Below are positions 1 through 6,166 of a stretch of 6,281 nt of DNA, in pieces. The position numbers were made by a program, and so were the translations under genes. The notes below the pieces were generated by a model. The model was not told where the DNA came from and made no database searches. It was given only the letters and a program-made list of their open reading frames with translations. The stretch comes from JAVBOW01 sp031551595 (GTDB taxonomy: Bacteria > Bacteroidota > Bacteroidia > Bacteroidales > Rikenellaceae): NCBI GenBank assembly GCA_031551595.1, contig JAVBNK010000099.1, positions 1 to 6,281 on the forward strand. Direction: 5' to 3'. The stretch's first letter is position 1; every line of letters starts with the position of its first letter.

Positions 1-1
1 C

Positions 2-904
2 GATCCCCTTCCTTCCTGGAACCGGGGTGCGGCGAAACAGGCGATCCTCGACTTCGTGGCGCAGTCTACGTCCGAAACGGGCGGGAAGTTCATCCCGCAG
101 CCGGAACGCATTGCCGTGTTCGACAACGACGGCACGCTGTGGTGCGAACAGCCCCTCTATTTCGAGATGGCCTATTCCGTCGACGCCACCGCACAGATCG
201 CCGCCGCGAATCCGGCCCTGCAAAAAAAGCCCGAGCTGAAAGCATTGGCCGCGGGCGATAAGGCCGCCTTTATGAAAAGCGGCGAAACAGGCGTCCGGGA
301 GGCTTTCGCCATTTCCCATACGGCGGTCGCCCCGGCCCGGTTCGACGAGATGGCCAAAGGCTGGCTCGACACCACCCTCCACCCCCGTTTCGGCCGCAGG
401 TACGCCGAACTGACCTACCGGCCGATGGTCGAATTGCTCTCCTTCCTGCGCGACAACGGATTCAAGACCTATATCGTGTCGGGCGGCTCGGCGATGTTCA
501 TCCGCAACTTTTCGCAGCAGGCCTACGGCATCCCGGCCGAGCAGGTCATCGGGACGATGTTCAAGGCCGCCTATGCGGACGGGCAGATCACCCTCAGGCC
601 CGAAGTGTGGCTGATGGACGATGGCCCGGGCAAGCCCGAGGCGATCTACAACATCATCGGCCGCAAGCCGGTGCTGGCGTTCGGCAACTCGGACGGCGAT
701 CTGCAGATGTTGCAGTGGACTTCGACCAACACCCTCCCGAACCTTTGCCTGTACCTCCACCACACCGACGCCGACCGCGAATATGCCTATGACCGCGAAT
801 CCTCCATAGGCCGCCTCGACAAGGGGCTCGACGAGGCGCGGGCCAAAGGATGGACCGTCGTGGACATGAAAAACGACTTCAACCGTATATTCTCCCATGA
901 GTAA
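2..904 (+). CDS. HAD-family hydrolase (phosphoserine phosphatase-like), 5'-truncated by the window edge
   Basis: Predicted phosphoester hydrolase of the haloacid dehalogenase superfamily, resembling stand-alone acid phosphatases of the phosphoserine-phosphatase type; the substrate cannot be read from sequence. The reading frame is open from base 2, and the upstream residues (DPLPSWNRGAAKQAILDF) belong to the same family, so the GTG at 56 is an internal codon and the true start lies outside the window. 300 residues are visible. Counting from base 2, all four HAD motifs are present: motif I DNDGT with the nucleophile and acid/base aspartates D41 and D43; motif II serine S160 in IVSGGS; motif III lysine K211 in GPGKPEA; motif IV GNSDGD with D231 and D233. 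The gene therefore looks catalytically intact. Relatives often carry a signal peptide before the visible region, so an exported enzyme is possible but cannot be checked here. A MoxR relic follows directly after the stop in the same frame. Confidence 0.9.
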   Translation, partial: DPLPSWNRGAAKQAILDFVAQSTSETGGKFIPQPERIAVFDNDGTLWCEQPLYFEMAYSVDATAQIAAANPALQKKPELKALAAGDKAAFMKSGETGVREAFAISHTAVAPARFDEMAKGWLDTTLHPRFGRRYAELTYRPMVELLSFLRDNGFKTYIVSGGSAMFIRNFSQQAYGIPAEQVIGTMFKAAYADGQITLRPEVWLMDDGPGKPEAIYNIIGRKPVLAFGNSDGDLQMLQWTSTNTLPNLCLYLHHTDADREYAYDRESSIGRLDKGLDEARAKGWTVVDMKNDFNRIFSHE

Positions 905-910
905 CCCCGG

Positions 911-1200
911 ACGGGTGCCCGCGCTCAAAAAAACGTGGGCCGGTCCGTCGTCGGGCAGGACGATGTGATCTTTGGACACGTCATCGCCCTGCCGACCGGC
1001 GGCAACGTGCTTCCGGAGGGACTTTCCGGGCTTGGCCAAGATGCGTGCCGTCAAGGGCCCCGTCGCCGGCCTCGACGGCAGGCTGAGCCGCATCCGATTC
1101 ATCCCGACCTGCTCCCGTCGGACATCGCCGGCACGGAGATCCGCCAGTTGCAGCCCGCACAGAAGTTCATCTTCCGGCGGGACCCCGTCTTCAGGGAATG
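911..1200 (+). pseudogene. Decayed, truncated MoxR-family AAA ATPase remnant
   Basis: Conceptual translation, switching frames twice, recovers the N-terminal third of a MoxR-type AAA+ ATPase. VVGQDDVI followed by GGNVLPEGLSGL (about 950-1033) is in one frame; the Walker A region GLAKMRAVKG and LDGRLSRIRFIP (about 1028-1106) in a second; PDLLPSDIAGTEI, then FIFRRDPVF (about 1104-1197), back in the first. The simplest reading is one extra G near 1034-1035 and one lost base near 1106-1107. The Walker A lysine survives, but the usual following Thr is Met, and FRRDPVF replaces the usual FxxGPVF. Homology fades after that point: no Walker B (ADEINRA), no sensor regions and no C-terminal lid, so more than 200 residues are missing from a family usually over 300 long. 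No intact start is evident; the relic begins directly behind the HAD stop. MoxR proteins normally act as chaperone-like ATPases beside DUF58/VWA genes, none of which is visible here. The call rests on several ordered family motifs and is fairly secure. Confidence 0.8.
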
Positions 1201-1455
1201 CACGTTGCCGAACGCTTACCCGTCACTCCCCTTGCCGGACCGTCCGGCCTGCCGCCCGTGGCCTTCGCCGAACCGCTTTCCGGGAAACGGGCCGGCCTGC
1301 CCACAGCCATCCTGCCGGGCGGAACCGCGCTAAAGGTCCCGTCCCGCGACCCTGGTGTGCAGGGAGGTGGTCCGGAACGGCAATCCTCAGGGATCCGCGT
1401 CGTGACAGGCCTCCGGACCGGCCTTTGGGAAATAGGATAATTCACGCCCGTTTCC
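1201..1455. other. GC-rich stretch with no recognisable gene
   Basis: This stretch lies between the last recognisable MoxR residues and the next promoter. Open frames exist on both strands, but their translations are rich in Pro, Arg and Gly, show no family motif, and look like products of high GC content. It may hold more of the degraded MoxR gene, with further indels, or replaced sequence; I could not recover any downstream MoxR motif in any forward frame. A small imperfect dyad, AGGCC with GGCCT around TCCGGACC (1407-1424), is followed by only three T's and is not convincing as a terminator. Confidence 0.5.
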
Positions 1456-1463
1456 TACCTTTG
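1456..1463 (+). promoter_or_regulatory. Bacteroidota-type -7 box upstream of the SpoU-family methyltransferase
   Basis: TACCTTTG matches the Bacteroidota sigma-ABfr -7 consensus TAnnTTTG. A TTTG at 1424-1427 is the only nearby -33 candidate, but it lies 28 bases away instead of the usual 19-21, so the -33 element is weak or absent. If used, transcription would start near 1470 and give a leader of about 130 bases before the preferred ATG at 1600. Confidence 0.5.
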
Positions 1464-1486
1464 TCCCGCAGCCGGACGCGGGCGGA

Positions 1487-1508
1487 GCAAACCGCCGCCG
1501 CGGTTTGC
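1487..1508 (+). promoter_or_regulatory. Perfect 9-bp hairpin in the leader of the SpoU-family gene
   Basis: GCAAACCGC and GCGGTTTGC form a perfect 9-bp stem around a four-base CGCC loop. It lies just downstream of the predicted -7 box and about 90 bases ahead of the start codon. There is no T-tract after it, so it is not a normal intrinsic terminator. Bases 1494-1500 (GCCGCCG) could instead pair with CGGCGGC at 1538-1544, an alternative fold. A regulatory role is inference only. Confidence 0.4.
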
Positions 1509-1599
1509 GGACTAAATCGCAGGTGGGGATATTCTCCCGGCGGCAATAATGATTGATTACAGATCACAGGGCAGCCTCTCCGGCGGAACGGATTCGATT

Positions 1600-2328
1600 A
1601 TGCTTACACGCGCAGACATACAACTTGTAAAATCGCTCGCCGACCGCCGTGCCCGGCGCGAATACGGCCTGTTCGTGGCCGAAGGGCGTAAAATGGTGGA
1701 AGAGATGGCCGCGTCGGGGCTGCGCATCGCCCGTGTGTTCTGTACCGGGGAACTGCCGGGAATGGCGTGCGAACACGTCAGCCCGCGCGAGATGGAGCGC
1801 CTGAGCCATCTGAAAACCCCCGCGCAGGTCGTCGCGCTGGTCGAAACGCCCCGTTATGAATTCGACCGTGCGGCATTCGGCCGCGAGTTGTGCTTGGCGC
1901 TGGATGGCGTGCAGGACCCCGGCAACCTGGGGACGATCATCCGCCTGGCCGACTGGTTCGGCATCCGCGACGTGGCCTGCTCGGAGGATTCGGCCGACTG
2001 CTTCAACCCGAAGGTCGTGCAGGCCACGATGGGGGCGATCACCCGCGTGAGGGTGCACTACACGAACCTCGGGGAACTGCTCGCCCAGGCTGGCGCGCCG
2101 GTCTACGGCACGTTCCTCGACGGCGAAGATATCTACCGGGCGGACCTTACGCCGGGCGGCGTGCTGGTGATGGGCAGCGAAGGACGGGGCGTGTCGCCCG
2201 AAGTGGCGCGCACGGTCACCCGCCGCCTTTTCATCCCCCCTTATCCCGCCGGCGTACCCGCTTCCGAATCGCTCAATGTGGCGGTTGCCGCAGCCGTCGC
2301 CTGCTCGGAGTTCCGCCGGAGGAGATAA
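1600..2328 (+). CDS. TrmH/SpoU-family RNA 2'-O-methyltransferase
   Basis: Predicted SPOUT-class enzyme that transfers a methyl group from SAM to the 2'-OH of a ribose in rRNA or tRNA; which nucleotide is modified cannot be told. From the ATG at 1600 it is 242 residues. The N-terminal part (about 1-90, with LVKSLADRRARREYGLFVAEG) resembles the RNA-binding substrate domain of TrmH-like enzymes such as RlmB. The knotted catalytic domain has all three family motifs: motif 1 LDGVQDPGNLGTIIR with N109; motif 2 VMGSEGRGVSPE with E194; motif 3 IPPYPAGVPASESLNVAVA with S224-L225-N226. An in-frame ATG at 1549 would add 17 residues (MIDYRSQGSLSGGTDSI) that do not look like the family N-terminus, so 1600 is preferred, though the upstream ATG is not excluded. 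A -7 box and a hairpin lie in its leader. The gene looks intact, and it is separated from the next gene by a fresh promoter. Confidence 0.92.
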   Translation: MLTRADIQLVKSLADRRARREYGLFVAEGRKMVEEMAASGLRIARVFCTGELPGMACEHVSPREMERLSHLKTPAQVVALVETPRYEFDRAAFGRELCLALDGVQDPGNLGTIIRLADWFGIRDVACSEDSADCFNPKVVQATMGAITRVRVHYTNLGELLAQAGAPVYGTFLDGEDIYRADLTPGGVLVMGSEGRGVSPEVARTVTRRLFIPPYPAGVPASESLNVAVAAAVACSEFRRRR

Positions 2329-2386
2329 CGCGGCGGCGGCGCCGCATAAAAAATATCCGATTACATATTGTTACCGGAATAATATA

Positions 2387-2394
2387 TATATTTG
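2387..2394 (+). promoter_or_regulatory. Bacteroidota-type -7 box upstream of the EEP-family gene
   Basis: TATATTTG is an exact match to TAnnTTTG, in an AT-rich island (2346-2423) that stands out from the GC-rich surroundings. A TTG at 2368-2370 is a possible -33 element, with a 16-base spacer that is shorter than usual. Transcription would start near 2400, leaving a leader of about 20-25 bases. The bases before the ATG at 2424 are A/T-rich with no Shine-Dalgarno, as is usual in Bacteroidota. Confidence 0.65.
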
Positions 2395-2423
2395 CAGGGG
2401 ATATTCTGTTATCTATTAAATAA

Positions 2424-3515
2424 ATGGGGAAAAAAGCGATAAACCTGCTCGCGCATACCGTCATGATCATCCTTACGGTCATTCTGGCGGTATTCACCGT
2501 AATGGCCCTGCGCGGGGCCGCCATCAACCCGAATGACAACGGTTTTTATGCCCTGATGGCCCTGGGGATGCCCGTGCTGTTGGGTGCCAACGTGCTGATG
2601 GCCATTTATTGGATATTCCGTAAGAGGTTCTGGTTCGTGGTGCCGCTGGCGATGCTCGGGATCAACTACGAGTACTACCCGCGCGTGTTCCAATGGCCCT
2701 CCAAGGAACAGGAGGCACGGGCGCAGGGCGATTCGTCGGCCTTCACCGTGGCTACCTATAACGTCAACTATTTCCGCTTCGACAAGATCGAGAAAACCCT
2801 CGAACAGGTCGGCTATTTCATGCAGAAGAACGAGGTGGACCTGGTCTGCTTCCAGGAGTTCTCGTCGAGCCCCAAATTCACCGTGGACAGCATCGCGCAA
2901 AGCCTCGGGCTGCCCTATTATGCGCTCGGGAAGAACAGCACGGGCTACAACGACCTGGCCATCTTCAGCCGCTATCCCCTCTCGAACAAACATGCGGTGA
3001 TCTTCAAGGGTTCGCCCAACAGCGCGATGTGGGCCGACGTGAAGGTCGACGGACGCATGATCCGGGTGATCAACGCCCACTTGCAGACCACCAGCGTCAA
3101 CTGGGAAAAGGACGACCTGCAACGTCAACTCGCCCTCGGAACCACCGAAGACCAGGCCCGCGCCGCCATCCGCATTTCGAACATCATGAAAAAGAATTTC
3201 CGGCTCCGAGCCTTCCAGGTCAACCGGATCACCGAACTGATGGATACGACCGGTATGCCTGTGATCTACTGCGGCGACACCAACGACACCCCCTCGTCGT
3301 ACGCCTACAGCCAGCTCATCGGCGGCGGCAAGCGCATCGACGGATTCATCCAGGCCGGGAACGGCTATGCCTACACGTTCCACAGCATGAAGAAACTGCT
3401 GCGCATCGACTATATTTTCTATACGCCGGAAATCCGCGGGATCGGCTATTATTCGCCCTACCGGATGTGGAGCGACCACAATCCCGTGATCATGCAGCTC
3501 GAACTGCCGGGGTAA
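2424..3515 (+). CDS. Membrane-anchored endonuclease/exonuclease/phosphatase (EEP) family protein
   Basis: A 363-residue protein with an N-terminal membrane region followed by an EEP (DNase I-like) metal-dependent hydrolase domain. Hydrophobic segments lie at about 8-29, 42-65 and 69-80, so the catalytic domain (about 107-361) is tethered to the membrane, probably facing the periplasm; this topology is inferred. Catalytic landmarks of the fold are all visible: YNVN (N113, N115), the metal-binding glutamate E145 in FQE, H219 in NAHLQ, D285 and N287 in GDTND, and the terminal SDH with D351 and H352. The family includes nucleases, sphingomyelinases and inositol-phosphate phosphatases, and the substrate cannot be assigned. 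The ATG at 2424 gives the full first membrane segment and sits about 30 bases after a strong -7 box. It appears to be a single-gene unit, converging on the leftward methyltransferase with only 10 bases between the stops. Confidence 0.9.
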   Translation: MGKKAINLLAHTVMIILTVILAVFTVMALRGAAINPNDNGFYALMALGMPVLLGANVLMAIYWIFRKRFWFVVPLAMLGINYEYYPRVFQWPSKEQEARAQGDSSAFTVATYNVNYFRFDKIEKTLEQVGYFMQKNEVDLVCFQEFSSSPKFTVDSIAQSLGLPYYALGKNSTGYNDLAIFSRYPLSNKHAVIFKGSPNSAMWADVKVDGRMIRVINAHLQTTSVNWEKDDLQRQLALGTTEDQARAAIRISNIMKKNFRLRAFQVNRITELMDTTGMPVIYCGDTNDTPSSYAYSQLIGGGKRIDGFIQAGNGYAYTFHSMKKLLRIDYIFYTPEIRGIGYYSPYRMWSDHNPVIMQLELPG

Positions 3516-3525
3516 ACCGAGGGCT

Positions 3526-4179
3526 TTATTTTTCCGCGGCGAGGGTGATGAAATCACGACGGGCCGGGTTTCCGGCCTTGTCGCAGACGATGTCCGAGCC
3601 GGGAATGACGGCTGCAACGGTAAATCCGGCGGCCGTGACCAGGCGGGCGGCGTCATCGGCATCGCGCAGCCGGAACCCGAAACTGGCGAAAGGCAGGGTG
3701 GACATATATCCGGGCAGCGAAAAAGTGATGCAAAAGCGTCCGCCGGGCTTCAGCACACGGAAGATCTCGCGCGCCAGGGCCTCGTCCCAGAAGTAGATCG
3801 TATTGACCGTCAGGCCGCAGTCGAAATAATCGTCCGGGAACGGGATGTGTAACCCGTCATAAAGCGTGAACGACGCCCGGCCCTGCGCCACCGCACCGGC
3901 ATGGAGCCGAACGGCTTCGCGGGCCATTTCTTCCGAAATCTCCAACCCGAAATACACCGTGCCGGGCCGCAGGGCGAGCAGCCGCAACAGGTGGCCGCAG
4001 CATCCGGGACCGATCTCGAGCAGGCGGCCGACCGTGCACGCAGGCAATGCGCCGATGGCGGCATCGGTCATCGCCCCGTTGCACGCGTCCATCACGCGTG
4101 CCGTCTGCACGCCGCGTTCACCCTCAGGCTTACGGAATTGCGCAGCTATTTCACGTAACTTATCCTCGCCTACAGCCAC
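3526..4179 (-). CDS. Class I SAM-dependent methyltransferase
   Basis: Predicted small-molecule or generic Rossmann-fold methyltransferase, 217 residues from the preferred GTG at 4179. Motif I is LLEIGPGCCG (about 53-62), with the acidic end of strand 2 in YFGLEIS (E80) as the likely SAM ribose contact. These are followed by PDDYFDCGLTVNTIYFW (motif II region), then EIFRVLKPGGRFCITF and a C-terminal sheet ending RRDFITLAAEK. This is the UbiE/Methyltransf_11 style of sequence, and the substrate is unknown. An ATG at 4260 would extend it by 27 residues, but that stretch overlaps the C-terminal membrane helix of corA by 91 bases and reads as unrelated, whereas the GTG gives an N-terminus (VAVGEDKLREIAAQF) typical of this type and only a 10-base overlap with the corA stop. 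Translation could therefore be coupled to corA. No promoter is visible of its own, so it is probably cotranscribed. Confidence 0.85.
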   Translation of the reverse strand: MAVGEDKLREIAAQFRKPEGERGVQTARVMDACNGAMTDAAIGALPACTVGRLLEIGPGCCGHLLRLLALRPGTVYFGLEISEEMAREAVRLHAGAVAQGRASFTLYDGLHIPFPDDYFDCGLTVNTIYFWDEALAREIFRVLKPGGRFCITFSLPGYMSTLPFASFGFRLRDADDAARLVTAAGFTVAAVIPGSDIVCDKAGNPARRDFITLAAEK

Positions 4180-5120
4180 TTCTTCCAACGGAAATAGAGG
4201 TATGTGAGCAGCGAAACGATCACCATGGTGACCACCGCGATCTCGAAGCCGTATTCCCATTCGGCGCCCCAGATGCGGTTGAAGTTCATGCCGTAGATAC
4301 TGGCGATCATCGTCGGCGGCATAAAGAACAGCGCCACCACCGTGAAGATCTTCGTGGCCTTATTCTGTTCGAGGTTGATGAGCCCCAAAGTGGTATCTTG
4401 GAGATAATCGAGGCGCTCCGAGCTGAAATCGGCATGGTTGATCAGCGAATTCACGTCCTTGATCATCAGCTGCAACTTTGGGTAAATGTCGTTCGGGAAG
4501 CGTTCCGAGCGCAGGATACCCGAGAGGATGCGCTGGCGGTCGAAAACGTTCTCACGGATCAACATCGTATTCTCCTGCAGGAAGTTGATGCGTTTGATGA
4601 TGTCCGTATCGACCGAGTCGCTCTGGTTGATGTCGCGGCTCAGCACGGCGATCTGGCGGGCGAGGGCCTCCACCAGGTCGGCGTCGTAGTCGATGCGCAC
4701 TTCCAGCGTAAGGATCAGCAGGTGGTAGCCCGTCGGGTAGGCGCGGGCGTTCATCTGCAGCTTCTTGGCCACTTCGTTGAAGGTGCGGAACTCGGCGTTG
4801 CGCACCGACACCAGCACGCCCTCGGCGATGACGAACGACACCGGCTCGACCGTGAAAGAGTCTTCGGCCGGCACGAAGAAATTCGAGTTGGTGAAGATGG
4901 CGTTCTCGGTTTCGGAGTATTTCGACGTACTTTCGATCTCTTCGACCTGCTGGCGGGTCTGGAGGTTGATTTCCAGGAACCCCTCGACGGCCTTTTGCTC
5001 CTTGATCGTCGGGTAGAGCATGTCGATCCACAGGATGTCGTCGTAGCCCAGTTCGTCGAACAGTTTGACGTCGGCGTTGCGGACGATCTTGTTGTACTGT
5101 TTGAGGTATATCGTGATCAT
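4170..5120 (-). CDS. corA: CorA-family magnesium/divalent-cation channel
   Basis: 316-residue inner-membrane channel of the CorA metal ion transporter family, expected to form a pentamer taking up Mg2+ (some members carry Co2+, Ni2+ or export Zn2+). The large N-terminal cytoplasmic domain (about 1-250) is soluble, helix-rich and charged. It is followed by TM1 (about 258-276), the family signature YGMN (GMN at 277-279), a short external loop, and TM2 (about 292-311) ending in the basic tail RWKKWL. The loop after GMN reads FNRIWGAEWEYGF in place of the frequent MPEL sequence, though it keeps acidic residues E287 and E289. The ATG at 5120 starts MITIYLKQYNK and gives normal family length. It follows mqnA on the same strand after 74 bases with no obvious -7 box, so cotranscription with mqnA is likely. 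Its last 10 bases overlap the preferred start of the downstream methyltransferase. Confidence 0.93.
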   Translation of the reverse strand: MITIYLKQYNKIVRNADVKLFDELGYDDILWIDMLYPTIKEQKAVEGFLEINLQTRQQVEEIESTSKYSETENAIFTNSNFFVPAEDSFTVEPVSFVIAEGVLVSVRNAEFRTFNEVAKKLQMNARAYPTGYHLLILTLEVRIDYDADLVEALARQIAVLSRDINQSDSVDTDIIKRINFLQENTMLIRENVFDRQRILSGILRSERFPNDIYPKLQLMIKDVNSLINHADFSSERLDYLQDTTLGLINLEQNKATKIFTVVALFFMPPTMIASIYGMNFNRIWGAEWEYGFEIAVVTMVIVSLLTYLYFRWKKWL

Positions 5121-5194
5121 GTTGCTATCTTTTGACGTTTAACGGCTCAGCATCTTTTCGCGCACTGCGGGCGGCGTAATTACATGCCGTCCCT

Positions 5195-5962
5195 TCAGCC
5201 GGGATTGACGCGTGGAGCATATTTCATGCTCTTGTCCCAGAACAGGGACAGCGCCCGCTGCTTTTGAGTGTCAAACAGATAGTCGATATTTTTGGTCAGG
5301 TATTCCAACGCATAAGGTTTATCTGCGTGGCCCAGGGCCTCGATGGCTTCGGGGATATGGGCCACGCCATAGGCCAGCGCTTCGTTGAGGCGGTCGATAT
5401 GACGCTGCGGCACGCCGTTGCGGGCGATCCAGGCGGCGAACACGAACGGCAGGCCGGTCATCTCGCACCATGCGTCGGCCATGTCGTACACATACGGAAA
5501 TCGCCCTTCGTAGCCGAACACCTTGTCGCCGATGAGCAGGAATGCGTCGCCCGGCCGGCGGCGGTCGATGAGCGTGTAATCGGACAGCGGTTCGAACCGG
5601 GGGGCGATCCCCCACAATTCGTCGCACACCAGCGCCACGAGGCGTGCCGAAGTGACGGAATGGCAGTCGCGGTAGATGGTTTTGATCTCTGCCAGGGGCA
5701 CGTCCGACACCAGTTCGACCGTACGCACGTTACCCGCCGCGCCCAAACAGTAAGAGCCCACCACACGGGCGTCGGGCATGGTCCGGATGGCTTCTACGGG
5801 GACGAGGGCGAGGTCGGCAACGCCGCTCAGGAAATCAGCGGCGCACTGGCTCGGAGGGGACAACACGAGGGAGGCGTGCAACTCTTCTGCACTCCGCAAG
5901 CCGTAGATGAACGGCACTGTATTCAGGTATGAAACAGCTGCTATTTTCCCCCGGAAGGTCAT
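5195..5962 (-). CDS. mqnA: Chorismate dehydratase MqnA (futalosine pathway of menaquinone synthesis)
   Basis: 255-residue protein of the MqnA/MqnD family. MqnA dehydrates chorismate to 3-enolpyruvylbenzoate, the first committed step of the futalosine route to menaquinone, in the cytosol. The N-terminus has the family signature VSYLNTVPFIYGL (about 10-22), followed by LVPVEAIR (about 54-61), then SYCLGAAGNVRTVELVS and the RDCHSVTSARLV stretch equivalent to the substrate-binding SxTS region, and GDKVFGYEG with the later FVFAAWIARNG, as in periplasmic-binding-protein-like MqnA folds. Length is normal for the family. MqnD is the main alternative but normally has a different N-terminus; the VSYLNxxPF pattern favours MqnA. 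The ATG at 5962 lies about 75 bases behind a good promoter. No other mqn gene is in the window, so the pathway must be completed elsewhere. It is probably the first gene of a unit with corA and the methyltransferase. Confidence 0.88.
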   Translation of the reverse strand: MTFRGKIAAVSYLNTVPFIYGLRSAEELHASLVLSPPSQCAADFLSGVADLALVPVEAIRTMPDARVVGSYCLGAAGNVRTVELVSDVPLAEIKTIYRDCHSVTSARLVALVCDELWGIAPRFEPLSDYTLIDRRRPGDAFLLIGDKVFGYEGRFPYVYDMADAWCEMTGLPFVFAAWIARNGVPQRHIDRLNEALAYGVAHIPEAIEALGHADKPYALEYLTKNIDYLFDTQKQRALSLFWDKSMKYAPRVNPG

Positions 5963-6045
5963 CCATACGTGTGGGTAATTGGTTTGCCGGAACGCCGCAT
6001 CTTCTTGGCAATCAAAGAATCATGTTTCCACAACATTCCGTGCCG

Positions 6046-6053
6046 CAAAGATA
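6046..6053 (-). promoter_or_regulatory. Bacteroidota-type -7 box upstream of mqnA
   Basis: Read on the minus strand, TATCTTTG matches TAnnTTTG exactly. The expected -33 position falls on TGTTTTCC, a weak match; a better TTTG lies about 28 bases upstream, too far. Transcription would start near 6039 and give a leader of roughly 75 bases before the ATG at 5962. This is the likely promoter for mqnA, and perhaps for corA and the methyltransferase too. Confidence 0.6.
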
Positions 6054-6060
6054 CGAATTA

Positions 6061-6072
6061 TTTTCCGGAAAA
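6061..6072. promoter_or_regulatory. Perfect 12-bp palindrome in the mqnA promoter
   Basis: TTTTCCGGAAAA is a perfect palindrome centred about 17 bases upstream of the mqnA -7 box, overlapping the expected -33 region. A dimeric regulator bound here would block or assist RNA polymerase. One palindrome of this length is expected by chance in a window of this size, so the position is the only real argument. Confidence 0.25.
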
Positions 6073-6136
6073 CAGGCCGGTCAAAGCAATTGCTTGTTTT
6101 CTTCCGGCAGGTTGTTTCGCCTGGCGGCACCCCGCT

Positions 6137-6155
6137 TTTTAGAGTTTGTCTAAAA
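6137..6155. repeat. AT-rich 7-bp inverted repeat
   Basis: TTTTAGA and TCTAAAA form a perfect 7-bp stem around a GTTTG loop. It sits in the non-coding right end, upstream of the mqnA promoter and next to the larger nested dyad. No function can be assigned; it may belong to the same repeat element. Confidence 0.4.
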
Positions 6156-6166
6156 TTTATTCCCAC

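Noticed and set aside
972..1556. Long open frames over the 905-1548 interval as new proteins
   Set aside because: Their translations are Pro/Arg/Gly-rich and one of them merely carries the middle segment of the MoxR relic; codon composition and lack of a consistent start argue for high-GC accidental frames.
2333..2345. Small GC hairpin just after the SpoU-family stop as a terminator
   Set aside because: The stem is only 5 bp with a three-base loop and is followed by A's, not T's, on the transcribed strand.
1525..2407. Exact 11-base repeat GGGGATATTCT at 1525-1535 and 2397-2407, both upstream of rightward genes
   Set aside because: Several exact 11-base matches are expected by chance among all position pairs in a window this size, and the two copies lie at different distances (about 65 and 17 bases) from their start codons.
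2409..3662. 417-residue antisense open frame opposite the EEP gene, and a 362-residue forward frame opposite corA
   Set aside because: Both mirror well-supported genes with strong motifs on the other strand; long antisense frames are expected in GC-rich coding DNA, and neither shows family motifs.
4180..4260. ATG at 4260 as the methyltransferase start
   Set aside because: The added 27 residues are encoded across the corA C-terminal membrane helix and do not resemble a methyltransferase N-terminus.
5173..5188. GTAATTAC palindrome between mqnA and corA
   Set aside because: An 8-base palindrome is common by chance, with only short imperfect flanking symmetry and no promoter box beside it.
6124..6140. 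GCGG-CACC-CCGC followed by TTTTT as an intrinsic terminator on the plus strand
   Set aside because: The stem is only 4 bp and there is no rightward gene upstream for it to terminate.
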